Assembly (NCBI GenBank): GCA_964644465.1
Contig: CAZXVU010000024.1
Span: 1-23,176 of the forward strand
Length of the DNA: 23,176 bases
Direction: 5' to 3'
DNA from: CAZXVU01 sp964644465
GTDB taxonomy: Bacteria > Chlamydiota > Chlamydiia > Chlamydiales > SM23-39
The notes beneath the pieces are model-generated. The model searched no databases. It was not told where the DNA came from and saw only the letters and a list, made by a program, of their open reading frames with translations. Made by a program: the position numbers and the translations under genes. Shown here one piece after another: positions 8,404-15,439 of this stretch; the stretch's first letter is position 1; each line of letters opens with the position of its first letter.

Positions 8404-9198
8404 ATGAAATGGCTTTTCTTATTGGCAATAACCCCTCTTTTTGGCGCATATATCGGCAATCCGGCCGACCCCGCCCTTATGAATACCGGTTTCCTTTCAG
8501 CTAACTATCCATTCTTCAAATTTACTTCTGGGTATATTGGCGATTACATTTCGAATAAACGGTATGAAGCACGTCAAAAAGATCCGAATTTCGATCCGAA
8601 TAATACCTTCCGGGAATTTGGACTCCATTCCCAGCTCGCCAGCTTTTCCATGATCTTTATTGAAAGGCTCCAGATTTTTGGGACTGCCGGAGGCTCAAAA
8701 GAACATGCCAAACTGAAAAAAAAACCCTCGATGGAGGACCTTTCCTCAACATTCTTTGATTTCCAGAGCGCTTATCATTTTTCTTGGAGCGTCGGCAGCA
8801 AAGCCATCCTTCTCCAATGGGGGCAGACCTATTTCAGCACGGATTTCACCTATTTTGCGATTCCCTCCTCGCCCAAATCATTCTTCAAATATTTCAACCG
8901 CCTTAACCTTCCCCTCGATCTCACTAAACAAAAAACCTCTCTGCGCGAATGGCAAATCAGCGCCGGTCTTTCCTCCCGATTTTTCTTCCTTACGCCCTAT
9001 GGAGGGATCACTTACCTTCATTCCAAACTCCATGTCCAAGAAGGACCTGAAGTCCCCTCTATCAATTACTATAATGAGAAGAAAATTGGCTATTTTTATG
9101 GCCTCACTATTTCCCTAACCGGCCGCTTCCATGTCAATTTGGAAAGACGGGTGCGCGACGAATTTGCCTATGCTTTTTCGACAATTGCTGTATTTTAA
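8404..9198 (+). CDS. MOMP-like outer membrane protein, cysteine-free
   Basis: I start at the ATG at 8404 (264 residues) because MKWLFLLAITPLFGA is a good signal peptide; the frame is open further up but that part overlaps mutL. The mature protein begins YIGNPADPALMNTG, close to the start of mature chlamydial MOMP (LPVGNPAEPSLM, from memory), followed by SGYIGDYISNKR, like the MOMP first strand. Near 200 it has EWQISAGLSSRFFFLTPYGG, like the MOMP TPYIG region. The C-terminus is Phe, as expected for a BAM-assembled beta-barrel. It is much shorter than MOMP (about 390 residues) and has no cysteine, so it cannot join a disulfide-linked envelope. Likely role: small porin. It is 5 bp upstream of the nucleotidyltransferase gene, likely co-transcribed. 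Confidence 0.72.
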   Translation: MKWLFLLAITPLFGAYIGNPADPALMNTGFLSANYPFFKFTSGYIGDYISNKRYEARQKDPNFDPNNTFREFGLHSQLASFSMIFIERLQIFGTAGGSKEHAKLKKKPSMEDLSSTFFDFQSAYHFSWSVGSKAILLQWGQTYFSTDFTYFAIPSSPKSFFKYFNRLNLPLDLTKQKTSLREWQISAGLSSRFFFLTPYGGITYLHSKLHVQEGPEVPSINYYNEKKIGYFYGLTISLTGRFHVNLERRVRDEFAYAFSTIAVF

Positions 9199-9203
9199 AG
9201 AAT

Positions 9204-10433
9204 ATGGAACATCCTCAGGCCCGCTTCATTATTGACACTTTTGCCAAAGCCGGCTTCGTCGCATATTATGCGGGCGGCTGGGTCCGCGATTTTCTGCTCA
9301 ACCATCCTTCCGACGATATCGATATCGCCACGAATGCACCCCCAGAAACTATCCAAGCTCTTTTTCCCCATACCGTCCCCATCGGCATTGCTTTCGGCAT
9401 CATCCTTGTCATTATTGAAGGGCATCAATATGAAGTCGCCACTTTCCGGCAAGATTTAGACTACAAAGATGGACGGCGTCCCTCTCGGGTGGAATTCACG
9501 ACTGCTGTTGAAGATGCAAGGCGCCGCGACTTCACGATCAATGGAATGTTCTACGACCCGATCAAAGATGAGATCCTCGACTATGTAAAGGGACAAGAAG
9601 ATCTGGAGAAAAAGCTTATCCGCGCCATCGGAAACCCGCACGAACGAATCAAAGAAGACCGCTTGCGGATGATCCGCGGGGTGAGGCTGGCTTGCCGCTT
9701 TGGATTTCAAATCGATCCAGCGACGGAAAAAGCAATTAGAGATCATGCCGAGGAGCTCTTCCCCGCAGTGGCCATCGAAAGGATCTGGCAAGAATTTACA
9801 AAAGGACACGACTTCGGCAAATTGAGGCCGATGCTGATCCAGCTTCATGAGTTTGGCTTGTTAGGAGTTATTTTCCCAGAAGTGAGAGAAGTGCCTCTCA
9901 GCGAAATCGAACACCGTCTGTCCCCCATCAAAGATTATCCCCTGGATGCCCCGGTCATCGCTTCGCTGCTTCCCCTTTTCCCGAATATTTCTCTAACAGA
10001 GCAGCTCGAAATTTGCCAGAAACTCAAGCTGTCTAATCTCGACCAGCAATTCGTTTCTTTCTTTTTCAATACCAGAAAACTCATCGATGCTGAACATAAC
10101 AGACCTATCGAGCTGGCTGAATGGGCTTATTGCTACGCGAATGGCTTTTCGACCATCTCCTTGCAAATCATTGGAGCTCATCTAGACCCGCGCAGGCGGG
10201 CTGCTTTTTTCCGAGAACATGAAGAAAGAATGGCTGTTTTAGATAAATCGATCGACCGCATTCACAAACACGATCCAGTTGTCAAATCAGGAGATCTCAT
10301 TGCAGCCGGCATTGAGCCAGGAAAAACAATGGGCCTCCTTTTGCGGGAGGCCGACAGAATTGCGATCAATGAACAATTTCATGAACCTGGGCCGATTATA
10401 GAGCGTCTCAAGCAACTCCCTTTATGGCCTTAA
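9204..10433 (+). CDS. CCA tRNA nucleotidyltransferase / poly(A) polymerase family
   Basis: The 409-residue protein is a class II nucleotidyltransferase. GGWVRDF (24-30) binds the nucleotide, DDIDIAT (37-43) carries the catalytic Asp38 and Asp40, EVATFRQD (77-84) and RRDFTINGMFYDP (107-119) follow, and RLRMIRGVRLACRF (153-166) is the nucleotide-selecting helix. The FRxDxxYxDGRRP stretch resembles CCA-adding enzymes more than E. coli-type poly(A) polymerase, but sequence alone does not settle this. No HD phosphohydrolase motif is seen. The tRNA-Arg gene in this window lacks an encoded CCA, so a CCA-adding activity is needed in this genome. The start is 5 bp after the MOMP-like gene; the 3' end overlaps the next (convergent) gene by 4 bp. 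Confidence 0.88.
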   Translation: MEHPQARFIIDTFAKAGFVAYYAGGWVRDFLLNHPSDDIDIATNAPPETIQALFPHTVPIGIAFGIILVIIEGHQYEVATFRQDLDYKDGRRPSRVEFTTAVEDARRRDFTINGMFYDPIKDEILDYVKGQEDLEKKLIRAIGNPHERIKEDRLRMIRGVRLACRFGFQIDPATEKAIRDHAEELFPAVAIERIWQEFTKGHDFGKLRPMLIQLHEFGLLGVIFPEVREVPLSEIEHRLSPIKDYPLDAPVIASLLPLFPNISLTEQLEICQKLKLSNLDQQFVSFFFNTRKLIDAEHNRPIELAEWAYCYANGFSTISLQIIGAHLDPRRRAAFFREHEERMAVLDKSIDRIHKHDPVVKSGDLIAAGIEPGKTMGLLLREADRIAINEQFHEPGPIIERLKQLPLWP

Positions 10434-10915
10434 ACGAATTTTTGATGATGCAGAGCAATTGTGATTCGATCTCCATTTTCATAGGTGAATGAAGCTGGGG
10501 CTAATGTTCGAAATTGATTTGCATTCTGCATGAGATACCCTTTTGAGATCATCATCATCCTAACGGTATCTGGACTATCAACAGGTATCGGTTTTTCATG
10601 ATTAAATTGGAACGTGTAAAACGGCTTTACAGTAGCCACTCTTTTTAGTCTTGAATCGGAGGGAAGGCGAGTTAGAACAGGTAGATCGCTCAAATAGAGT
10701 TTTACAACTTCCGCGACCTTTTTGGCGATATACTGCTCATCAGAAGAAAGCATTACTTTTAACCTTCGGCAAAAGCCCAGGGAAAAATCTGTTCCAAGAA
10801 TTTGCTTGGTTAAGGCTACTTGAGATCTTTCTACTTTTCCGTTATTTGCAGCGTCTACAAAGCTTCTTAGAACGCCAGAATCAAAGGACCTTAAAATTTC
10901 CATATTACTATTCAT
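10430..10915 (-). CDS. hypothetical protein, unrecognised
   Basis: This is a 161-residue soluble protein that I do not recognise. It has no signal peptide or membrane segment; the first two thirds look helical (about 1-80), while the end (about 95-161) looks like beta-strands. ATG at 10915 is chosen; a weak GGGTTGT precedes it. A near-perfect sigma70-type promoter upstream (10962-10990) shows it is a real transcription unit. It ends tail to tail with the nucleotidyltransferase gene (4-bp overlap) and is divergent from the Fic gene over an AT-rich spacer. Residues 142-147 read SFTYEN and match the (S/T)xxxE(G/N) consensus of Fic inhibitors, but they lie in an apparent turn rather than a helix, so this may be chance. 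Confidence 0.6.
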   Translation of the reverse strand: MNSNMEILRSFDSGVLRSFVDAANNGKVERSQVALTKQILGTDFSLGFCRRLKVMLSSDEQYIAKKVAEVVKLYLSDLPVLTRLPSDSRLKRVATVKPFYTFQFNHEKPIPVDSPDTVRMMMISKGYLMQNANQFRTLAPASFTYENGDRITIALHHQKFV

Positions 10916-10961
10916 ATTAACAACCCATATTAATTTCGTTTTTTATTAAAATTATCAGTCA

Positions 10962-10990
10962 ATTATACCAATAATAACAAATCATCTCAA
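10962..10990 (-). promoter_or_regulatory. sigma70-type promoter for the 161-residue hypothetical
   Basis: On the minus strand the -35 is TTGAGA (10990-10985), the spacer is exactly 17 nt, and the -10 is a full-consensus TATAAT (10967-10962). The predicted transcription start is near 10955, leaving about 40 nt of leader before the ATG at 10915. This is the best promoter match in the window. Confidence 0.7.
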
Positions 10991-11013
10991 CGCTAAATAA
11001 AAAGAACTAATTG

Positions 11014-11027
11014 TTTAAAATTTTAAA
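11014..11027. repeat. 14-bp perfect palindrome upstream of fic
   Basis: TTTAAAATTTTAAA reads the same on both strands and lies 20 nt before the preferred fic ATG in an AT-rich stretch (about 10916-11046). It could be an operator or only a by-product of base composition; it also contains a -10-like TAAAAT. Confidence 0.3.
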
Positions 11028-11046
11028 ACTCTTTATTTCTAAAATT

Positions 11047-11904
11047 ATGAAAATAGAAACTTGCAAACCCCATCGGCTGCCATTAAAAAAACTTGATTGG
11101 GGTTCTCTTGTTCCACTCATTGGCAGCGCCAGAGAAGCTCTTGCCCGCTATGATGAAACGTTGCTGCGGACACCCCCTTCTCTCATAGAAATTTTTAAAT
11201 GGAACGAATCGATCTCTTCTTTGAAAAGTCAAAATATTTCTGCGGATCTCAAAGAAGTTCTACAATTTTCTCTAGAAAAAAGGGCCACAGAAGCGCGCAT
11301 TCCTCTATTGCAAAAAATTTTAAATACTAAAGAAGGTCTCGATTTTGCGATTAAATGGGCCCAAAAAAAACCTTTGAATCTCCTTTTTTTCTGCCGCGTG
11401 CATGCGATTGTTAAAAAAGATGCTTTAAATCCTCAAGAAATAGGCCGGATCCGCAAGAAGCAAAATTGGATCGGCCCCCAGGGAGGCTCTATAGAAGAGG
11501 CCTATTTTTTCCCGCCAGAGGCAAAAAAAGTTTTAGGCTATATGCGTATATTAAATAAATATTGGCTTTTCAAAGAAAAAGATCCTTTAGTCCAGGTCGC
11601 TATTTATTTCGCCCAATTCTTGATCATCCATCCTTTTATGGATGGAAATGGCAGGGTAGCTAGAATCTTCATTCCTGTAGCGCTTTGGAAGAGAGGTTTT
11701 ATTTCCCAGCCGATGCTTTTTTTAAGCGGATATTTCGAAAGAAACCGGCTTAACTATTTCCGAAATCTGTTTTATGTTTCAGATAAGAATGCGTGGGAAA
11801 ATTGGATCGCCTATTTTTTGAAAGGGGTGATTGAAGAATCCGCCATTCTGAAAAGAAAGGCCGAAAACATACTTCATAAAAAAGAAAATCCTCACCGAAG
11901 CTAG
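11047..11904 (+). CDS. Fic-domain protein (putative AMP transferase)
   Basis: I choose the ATG at 11047 (285 residues); an in-frame TTG at 11011 would add 12 residues across the palindrome. Residues 8-75 look like a Fic N-terminal domain (HRLPLKKLDW). RIRKKQNWIGPQGG (134-147) and EAYFFPP (151-157) match the class II 'QNWIGG...YVPP' region. The catalytic loop HPFMDGNGRVAR (195-206) is complete: His195, Asp199, Asn201, Arg203, Arg206. Such proteins transfer AMP from ATP to hydroxyl side chains. The inhibitory helix, usually SSxIEG, reads SLKSQN (58-63), with Gln62 at the place of the inhibitory Glu. The usual C-terminal winged-helix part is missing. No ribosome binding site is visible. It may act on its own cell or as an effector; no secretion signal can be claimed. 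Confidence 0.88.
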   Translation: MKIETCKPHRLPLKKLDWGSLVPLIGSAREALARYDETLLRTPPSLIEIFKWNESISSLKSQNISADLKEVLQFSLEKRATEARIPLLQKILNTKEGLDFAIKWAQKKPLNLLFFCRVHAIVKKDALNPQEIGRIRKKQNWIGPQGGSIEEAYFFPPEAKKVLGYMRILNKYWLFKEKDPLVQVAIYFAQFLIIHPFMDGNGRVARIFIPVALWKRGFISQPMLFLSGYFERNRLNYFRNLFYVSDKNAWENWIAYFLKGVIEESAILKRKAENILHKKENPHRS

Positions 11905-11919
11905 AGTCCAGTGAGGATT
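11878..11919 (-). terminator. Rho-independent terminator of the Hc2-like gene
   Basis: Arms AATCCTCAC (11887-11895) and GTGAGGATT (11911-11919) pair perfectly over 9 bp around a 15-nt loop. On the minus strand the hairpin is followed by TTTTCTTTTTT. The other strand has no T-run, so it serves the minus-strand Hc2-like gene ending at 11926. The T-run and one arm lie inside the 3' end of the fic coding region, and the fic stop lies in the loop. Confidence 0.75.
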
Positions 11920-11925
11920 TCCAAA

Positions 11926-12132
11926 TTATTGTTGCTGTTGCTGAGCGCCCATGGTTTCGCCGCCGGTGCCGCTCTTTCTCATTTTTGCAGCAGAAGTTTT
12001 GCGTCTTTTCTTTCTACGTGGAGCTTTTTTCTTAGCTGCTTTTCTCTTGGCGCTTTTTCTTTTTACAGTTCGTCTTCTTTTCACAGTTCTTTTTTTCGAA
12101 GTCGCTTTTTTTCTACGTTTGCGTACAGCCAT
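11926..12132 (-). CDS. short Hc2-like histone H1-type protein
   Basis: This 68-residue protein is extremely basic for its first 45 residues, built of Lys/Arg/Ala blocks (KKATSKKRTVKRRRTVKRKS, RKAAKKKAPRRKKRRK). It is followed by a short neutral tail that ends in five glutamines. The composition and block repeats match the chlamydial Hc2 histone-like protein (hctB), which condenses DNA late in the developmental cycle; Hc2 of C. trachomatis is two to three times longer, so this is a minimal version. The start is sure: AGGAGG at 12138-12143 lies 5 nt before the ATG, the strongest ribosome binding site in the window, as expected for an abundant protein. A clear terminator follows. It could also be a ribosome- or RNA-binding basic peptide, but the chlamydial setting favours a nucleoid protein. 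Confidence 0.78.
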   Translation of the reverse strand: MAVRKRRKKATSKKRTVKRRRTVKRKSAKRKAAKKKAPRRKKRRKTSAAKMRKSGTGGETMGAQQQQQ

Positions 12133-12190
12133 GCATTCCTCCTTTTTGGTAGTACATTAAACCTACCCTTGCAACATTGAAAATTTTTTT

Positions 12191-13579
12191 TCAATTACAA
12201 ATGCGTAAAGCGAGCATTGCGATATCGTCATGCTGAGGAGAGCCTTGGCTGAAGAGATGGATTTCTTCCAAAAGCTGATCGACGAATTGTTGAGAGGATT
12301 CTTTTTTCTTGCGCAGGATAAATTCCCGAAGCCGCTTTTGTCCAAAAAGCTGTGCATCGGGATCGTGCGCCTCGATGATGCCATCCGTATACAAAAACAA
12401 GAAATCACCTTCTGCAAGGGTGATTTGCGCGGTTGGGATCGCATCGAGCTGTTGTGCGCCTAAAGCGATGCCTCCTGTCCAGAGTTCTTGGATATGATTG
12501 CCTCTTTTCAGCAATCCAGGCGGGTGCCCTTGCGTGCAATAGGTTAAGAGATGTTTCGCCGGATCGTAAATTCCCAGCCAAAGCGTCACGAACATCCCAG
12601 AATTTCTAGCATCAATCCAAAAAAGATCGTTTGCTTGCAGCACGATCTCTGAAAGATCCTTCGTCGTTCTTGCAAGGCTGCGGATCATGCTTCTTAAACC
12701 CAAAGAATAGAGACAGGCAGAAATTCCCTTTCCCGCCGTATCGGCAACGGCTAATAAAATCGTCCCATTTTCAAGTTGGAATAGATCATAAAAGTCGCCG
12801 CTGACTTCCTTGGCTGGAAGATAGCCGGGAGCCATATCGATTTCTGGAAGATTGGGCAAGTGCGTCGGAAGAAGGCTCATTTGGATTTCATGGCCAATTT
12901 TTAACTCTTCAGCAAGGCGCTCCCTTCCGATTCTTTCTCTTTCCGCTTCTTGCTGATGCAATAAAAGAGAGTCGAGCGTCTCATTGAATTGTTTCCCGAG
13001 CTGATTGATCTCAAAGCCCATCCAGTCCGGTGTATAGCGAACATGGACTCCGCCCTCAGAAACGCGGGTCATTGTTTTGCAAAGAGCCTTCAGCGGCTTG
13101 CCTATGCGGCGGCTCAGCAAAAATACGGCCCCGCCTCCAATAACTCCGACAAAAATGAATAGAAGCCCAATGCGGTAGTAATATTCTTTTTGCTGCAATT
13201 CCTGGATCGCATTTTTCGGAATGGTGAGCATCAGACTTATATCTGATCCCTCGACTGGCAATTTAACGGTTAAGAGCTCTTCATCGGGAGCACGNNNNNN
13301 NNNNNNNNNNNNNNNNNNNNNNNNNNNNNNNNNNNNNNNNNNNNNNNNNNNNNNNNNNNNNNNNNNNNNNNNNNNNNNNNNNNNNNNNNNNNNNCGCTCA
13401 TTTCCTAAAACTCCCAGGATTTGTTGGACATCGTTCAATTTTTGTTTATATTCTTGGGAATAAAGAAAGATGCTTTCGACGAATAAGGGGATCGCCAACA
13501 AAAGAACGCTCACGAGGAGGACCCTCCCTGCGAGGGATCCCATGGGATGAGGCTTTTTAGTTATTTTCCGATCCGTCAT
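12191..13579 (-). CDS. rsbU: RsbU-like membrane PP2C phosphatase (interrupted by gap)
   Basis: The C-terminal half is a SpoIIE/PP2C domain with its metal-binding signatures VSGDFYDLF, VADTAGKGISA, LYTDGIIEAHD and HDDIAML. It is preceded by a HAMP-like linker and a coiled segment. The N-terminus has a membrane helix at about 18-40, and a second helix (IGLLFIFVGVIGGGAVFLL) lies before the HAMP, so a sensor domain is between them. That sensor is mostly hidden by 100 N. C. trachomatis RsbU (CT588) has about 650 residues, against 462 here counting the placeholder, so the real gap is probably larger. The family dephosphorylates an anti-anti-sigma protein in the partner-switching control of sigma factors. 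I prefer ATG 13579 (MTDRKITKKP) to the open TTG at 13633, which would overlap the divergent gene. Confidence 0.85.
   Translation of the reverse strand: MTDRKITKKPHPMGSLAGRVLLVSVLLLAIPLFVESIFLYSQEYKQKLNDVQQILGVLGNEXXXXXXXXXXXXXXXXXXXXXXXXXXXXXXXXXXRAPDEELLTVKLPVEGSDISLMLTIPKNAIQELQQKEYYYRIGLLFIFVGVIGGGAVFLLSRRIGKPLKALCKTMTRVSEGGVHVRYTPDWMGFEINQLGKQFNETLDSLLLHQQEAERERIGRERLAEELKIGHEIQMSLLPTHLPNLPEIDMAPGYLPAKEVSGDFYDLFQLENGTILLAVADTAGKGISACLYSLGLRSMIRSLARTTKDLSEIVLQANDLFWIDARNSGMFVTLWLGIYDPAKHLLTYCTQGHPPGLLKRGNHIQELWTGGIALGAQQLDAIPTAQITLAEGDFLFLYTDGIIEAHDPDAQLFGQKRLREFILRKKKESSQQFVDQLLEEIHLFSQGSPQHDDIAMLALRICN
13295..13394. other. assembly gap (100 N) inside rsbU
   Basis: This run of exactly 100 N looks like a placeholder of unknown true size. 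The flanks share no overlap longer than 2 bp, so unlike the gap at 17204 it hides real missing sequence, namely the extracytoplasmic sensor domain of RsbU. Confidence 0.95.
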
Positions 13580-13589
13580 ACTGAACCCG

Positions 13590-14333
13590 ATGCTAACAAA
13601 AAAGATCATCAGCTTACAACATCCTCTCGTCAAACACTGGGTCCAGCTCCGTTTGGAAAGGCCCTATCGCGAGGAAAAAAAACGGGTCCTTCTCATGGGA
13701 GAAAAGACCATTCGGGAACTCTCGAAAAAAATTTTTATTCACACCCTTATTTCTCTTGAGCCAAGTCCCGAAATTCCCGCCGAAGAGAGGATTGTTGTCT
13801 CTGAAGCGATCCTAAAAAAGGCCACTGGCCTAGAACAGCCCGACGGATTTGCTGCAGAAGTCTCTCTCCCTGATCCCCAAGATTTGTGCGATAAAAACTA
13901 TCTTTTGATCTTGGATCGGATCTCTGATCCAGGCAATCTCGGGACGCTTCTTCGCACCGCTCTTGCCCTCAATTGGGAAGGGGTGATCTTCACTCCAGGC
14001 ACGGTCGATCCTTTTAATGATAAGGCTCTTCGCGCCGCCAAAGGAGCTACTTTCCTTCTCCCTTATGCCCGTTATGACTCAGATCAGATTGCAGCGCTGT
14101 TCCAGAAAAATAAAATTCATGCCTTTACCGCAGATACCGAAGGCAAGCCTATCAGCCAACTCTCATTTCCCCCTCCTATAGCATTAATTTTAAGCAGCGA
14201 ATCTCATGGCCCCGGTTCTTGGTCGGAAAAAATGGCAACACGCCTTACGATTCCCATGGGCCCCAATGTTGAATCGCTCAACGTCTCTTCATCAGGGTCG
14301 ATCCTTCTTTATGCAATGAGGTCCTCAAAATGA
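13590..14333 (+). CDS. TrmH/SpoU-family RNA 2'-O-methyltransferase
   Basis: The 247-residue protein has a small N-terminal substrate-binding part (about 1-95) and a C-terminal SPOUT knot domain with the three family motifs: DPGNLGTLLRTA (113-124; Asn116, Arg122), ILSSESHGPG (200-209; Glu204) and ESLNVSSSGSILLY (228-241; Asn231, Ser233). It should methylate ribose 2'-OH on rRNA or tRNA with S-adenosylmethionine; the target nucleotide cannot be told. The ATG at 13590 is only 10 bp from the divergent rsbU start, and there is no Shine-Dalgarno. It overlaps rsgA by ATGA, so the pair is translated together, which suits two genes of ribosome maturation. Confidence 0.87.
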   Translation: MLTKKIISLQHPLVKHWVQLRLERPYREEKKRVLLMGEKTIRELSKKIFIHTLISLEPSPEIPAEERIVVSEAILKKATGLEQPDGFAAEVSLPDPQDLCDKNYLLILDRISDPGNLGTLLRTALALNWEGVIFTPGTVDPFNDKALRAAKGATFLLPYARYDSDQIAALFQKNKIHAFTADTEGKPISQLSFPPPIALILSSESHGPGSWSEKMATRLTIPMGPNVESLNVSSSGSILLYAMRSSK

Positions 14334-15439
14334 CTCGAGACCGGTTCGACGACGAAGAAGATTTTCATGCCAAAGACCGAAAACAATTTCGAAAAGAGCG
14401 AAAAATAGCCCAGCAATCCGACCGTTCCAAATACAAAAAAACGGATCAGGTCGAAAAAAAGGCTGAAGAAGTCGATCTTTCCTTGAGACGCGGACGCGTC
14501 GTCGCAATTTCCGGAGAAGGTATTTGGGTCGATTCGGAAGATGTCCGCTTTCTCTGCTCTTTGAAAGGGCTTCTGAAAAAAGAAAAATTGCAGATGAAAA
14601 ATCTGATCGCAGTGGGCGATTTTGTCCGCTTTTCACCGTCTGCTGAAAAAGAAGGTTCGATTATCCAGATCGAAGAGCGCTATTCGACTCTTGCGCGAAC
14701 AGATATCAGCGGCAGAAAAGAGCAGCTCATCGCCGTCAACATAGATCAGGCCATTATAGCGATTTCTGTTGTTAATCCTCCCTTGAAGCCAGCCCTCATC
14801 GACCGCTATCTCATCGCTGCTGAAAAAGGGAATATCCATCCGATTATTGTCGTGAATAAAATCGATCTTCTCGAAGAGGCGACAGAAGAAGAGCGCCTCA
14901 GATACCAGGAATTTCTCACCGTCTATGAAGCTCTTGGTTTTCCAATCCTTTCGATCAGCACGTTGAAACAAATCGGATTAGAGGCCCTTCGTTCTCTTCT
15001 CAAAGATAAAATTTCTGTATTTTCGGGCCAATCGGGCGTCGGCAAATCTTCTCTGATCAATGCCTGCTACGGACTGACCTTAAAAATTGGAGGCCTCGCC
15101 CACAAAACTTCCAAAGGATCCCATACTACCACAACTGCTGAACTCCTCCCTCTTCCTGGCGGCGGTTACTGCGTGGACACTCCTGGCATCCGGAGCTTTG
15201 GCATCTGGAAATTAAAAAAAGATGAAGTCATCGAACATTTCCACGATATTGCATCTTTTGCAGATAGCTGCAAATATGGCGATTGCATCCACCTAAGCGA
15301 ACCTGGCTGCGCCGTCTTAAAAGCCTTAGAGGAACATAAAATCGCACCCTTGCGCTATGAATCCTACCGCACCCTGATTGATGAAGCGGCGGGAGGGATC
15401 GATAATAGAGCAAAACGGAAACTAGAGCCTGAAGAATGA
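14330..15439 (+). CDS. rsgA: ribosome small-subunit-dependent GTPase RsgA
   Basis: The 369-residue protein is a circularly permuted GTPase that helps late 30S subunit maturation. It has an OB-fold (about 53-120), NKID (176-179) before the P-loop GQSGVGKS (233-240), DTPG (283-286), and a C-terminal zinc site with Cys314, Cys319, His321 and Cys327 (CKYGDC-H-C spacing as in YjeQ). The first 50 residues are a highly charged extension rich in Lys, Arg, Asp and Glu, as often seen in this family. The start overlaps the methyltransferase stop (ATGA) with GAGG about 9 nt upstream, and its own stop overlaps the enolase start in the same way. Confidence 0.94.
   Translation: MTRDRFDDEEDFHAKDRKQFRKERKIAQQSDRSKYKKTDQVEKKAEEVDLSLRRGRVVAISGEGIWVDSEDVRFLCSLKGLLKKEKLQMKNLIAVGDFVRFSPSAEKEGSIIQIEERYSTLARTDISGRKEQLIAVNIDQAIIAISVVNPPLKPALIDRYLIAAEKGNIHPIIVVNKIDLLEEATEEERLRYQEFLTVYEALGFPILSISTLKQIGLEALRSLLKDKISVFSGQSGVGKSSLINACYGLTLKIGGLAHKTSKGSHTTTTAELLPLPGGGYCVDTPGIRSFGIWKLKKDEVIEHFHDIASFADSCKYGDCIHLSEPGCAVLKALEEHKIAPLRYESYRTLIDEAAGGIDNRAKRKLEPEE

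Noticed and set aside
6765..8459. Longer mutL start at 8459
   Set aside because: The extra 34 residues are not like any MutL N-terminus and would overlap the divergent porin gene; MTQRIQRLPEAV is the expected start.
8317..9198. Extended start of the MOMP-like gene at 8317
   Set aside because: It would place 29 residues before an excellent signal peptide and overlap mutL; the ATG at 8404 is preferred.
11911..12180. Open frames opposite the Hc2-like gene with Phe/Ser/Leu-rich products
   Set aside because: They are the antisense of Lys/Arg codons and resemble membrane proteins only for that reason; the minus-strand gene has a strong ribosome binding site and terminator.
12177..12194. TTGAAAA/TTTTCAA inverted repeat at the rsbU stop as a terminator
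   Set aside because: The stem is all A/T but one pair, no T-run follows in the rsbU direction, and it would be very unstable.
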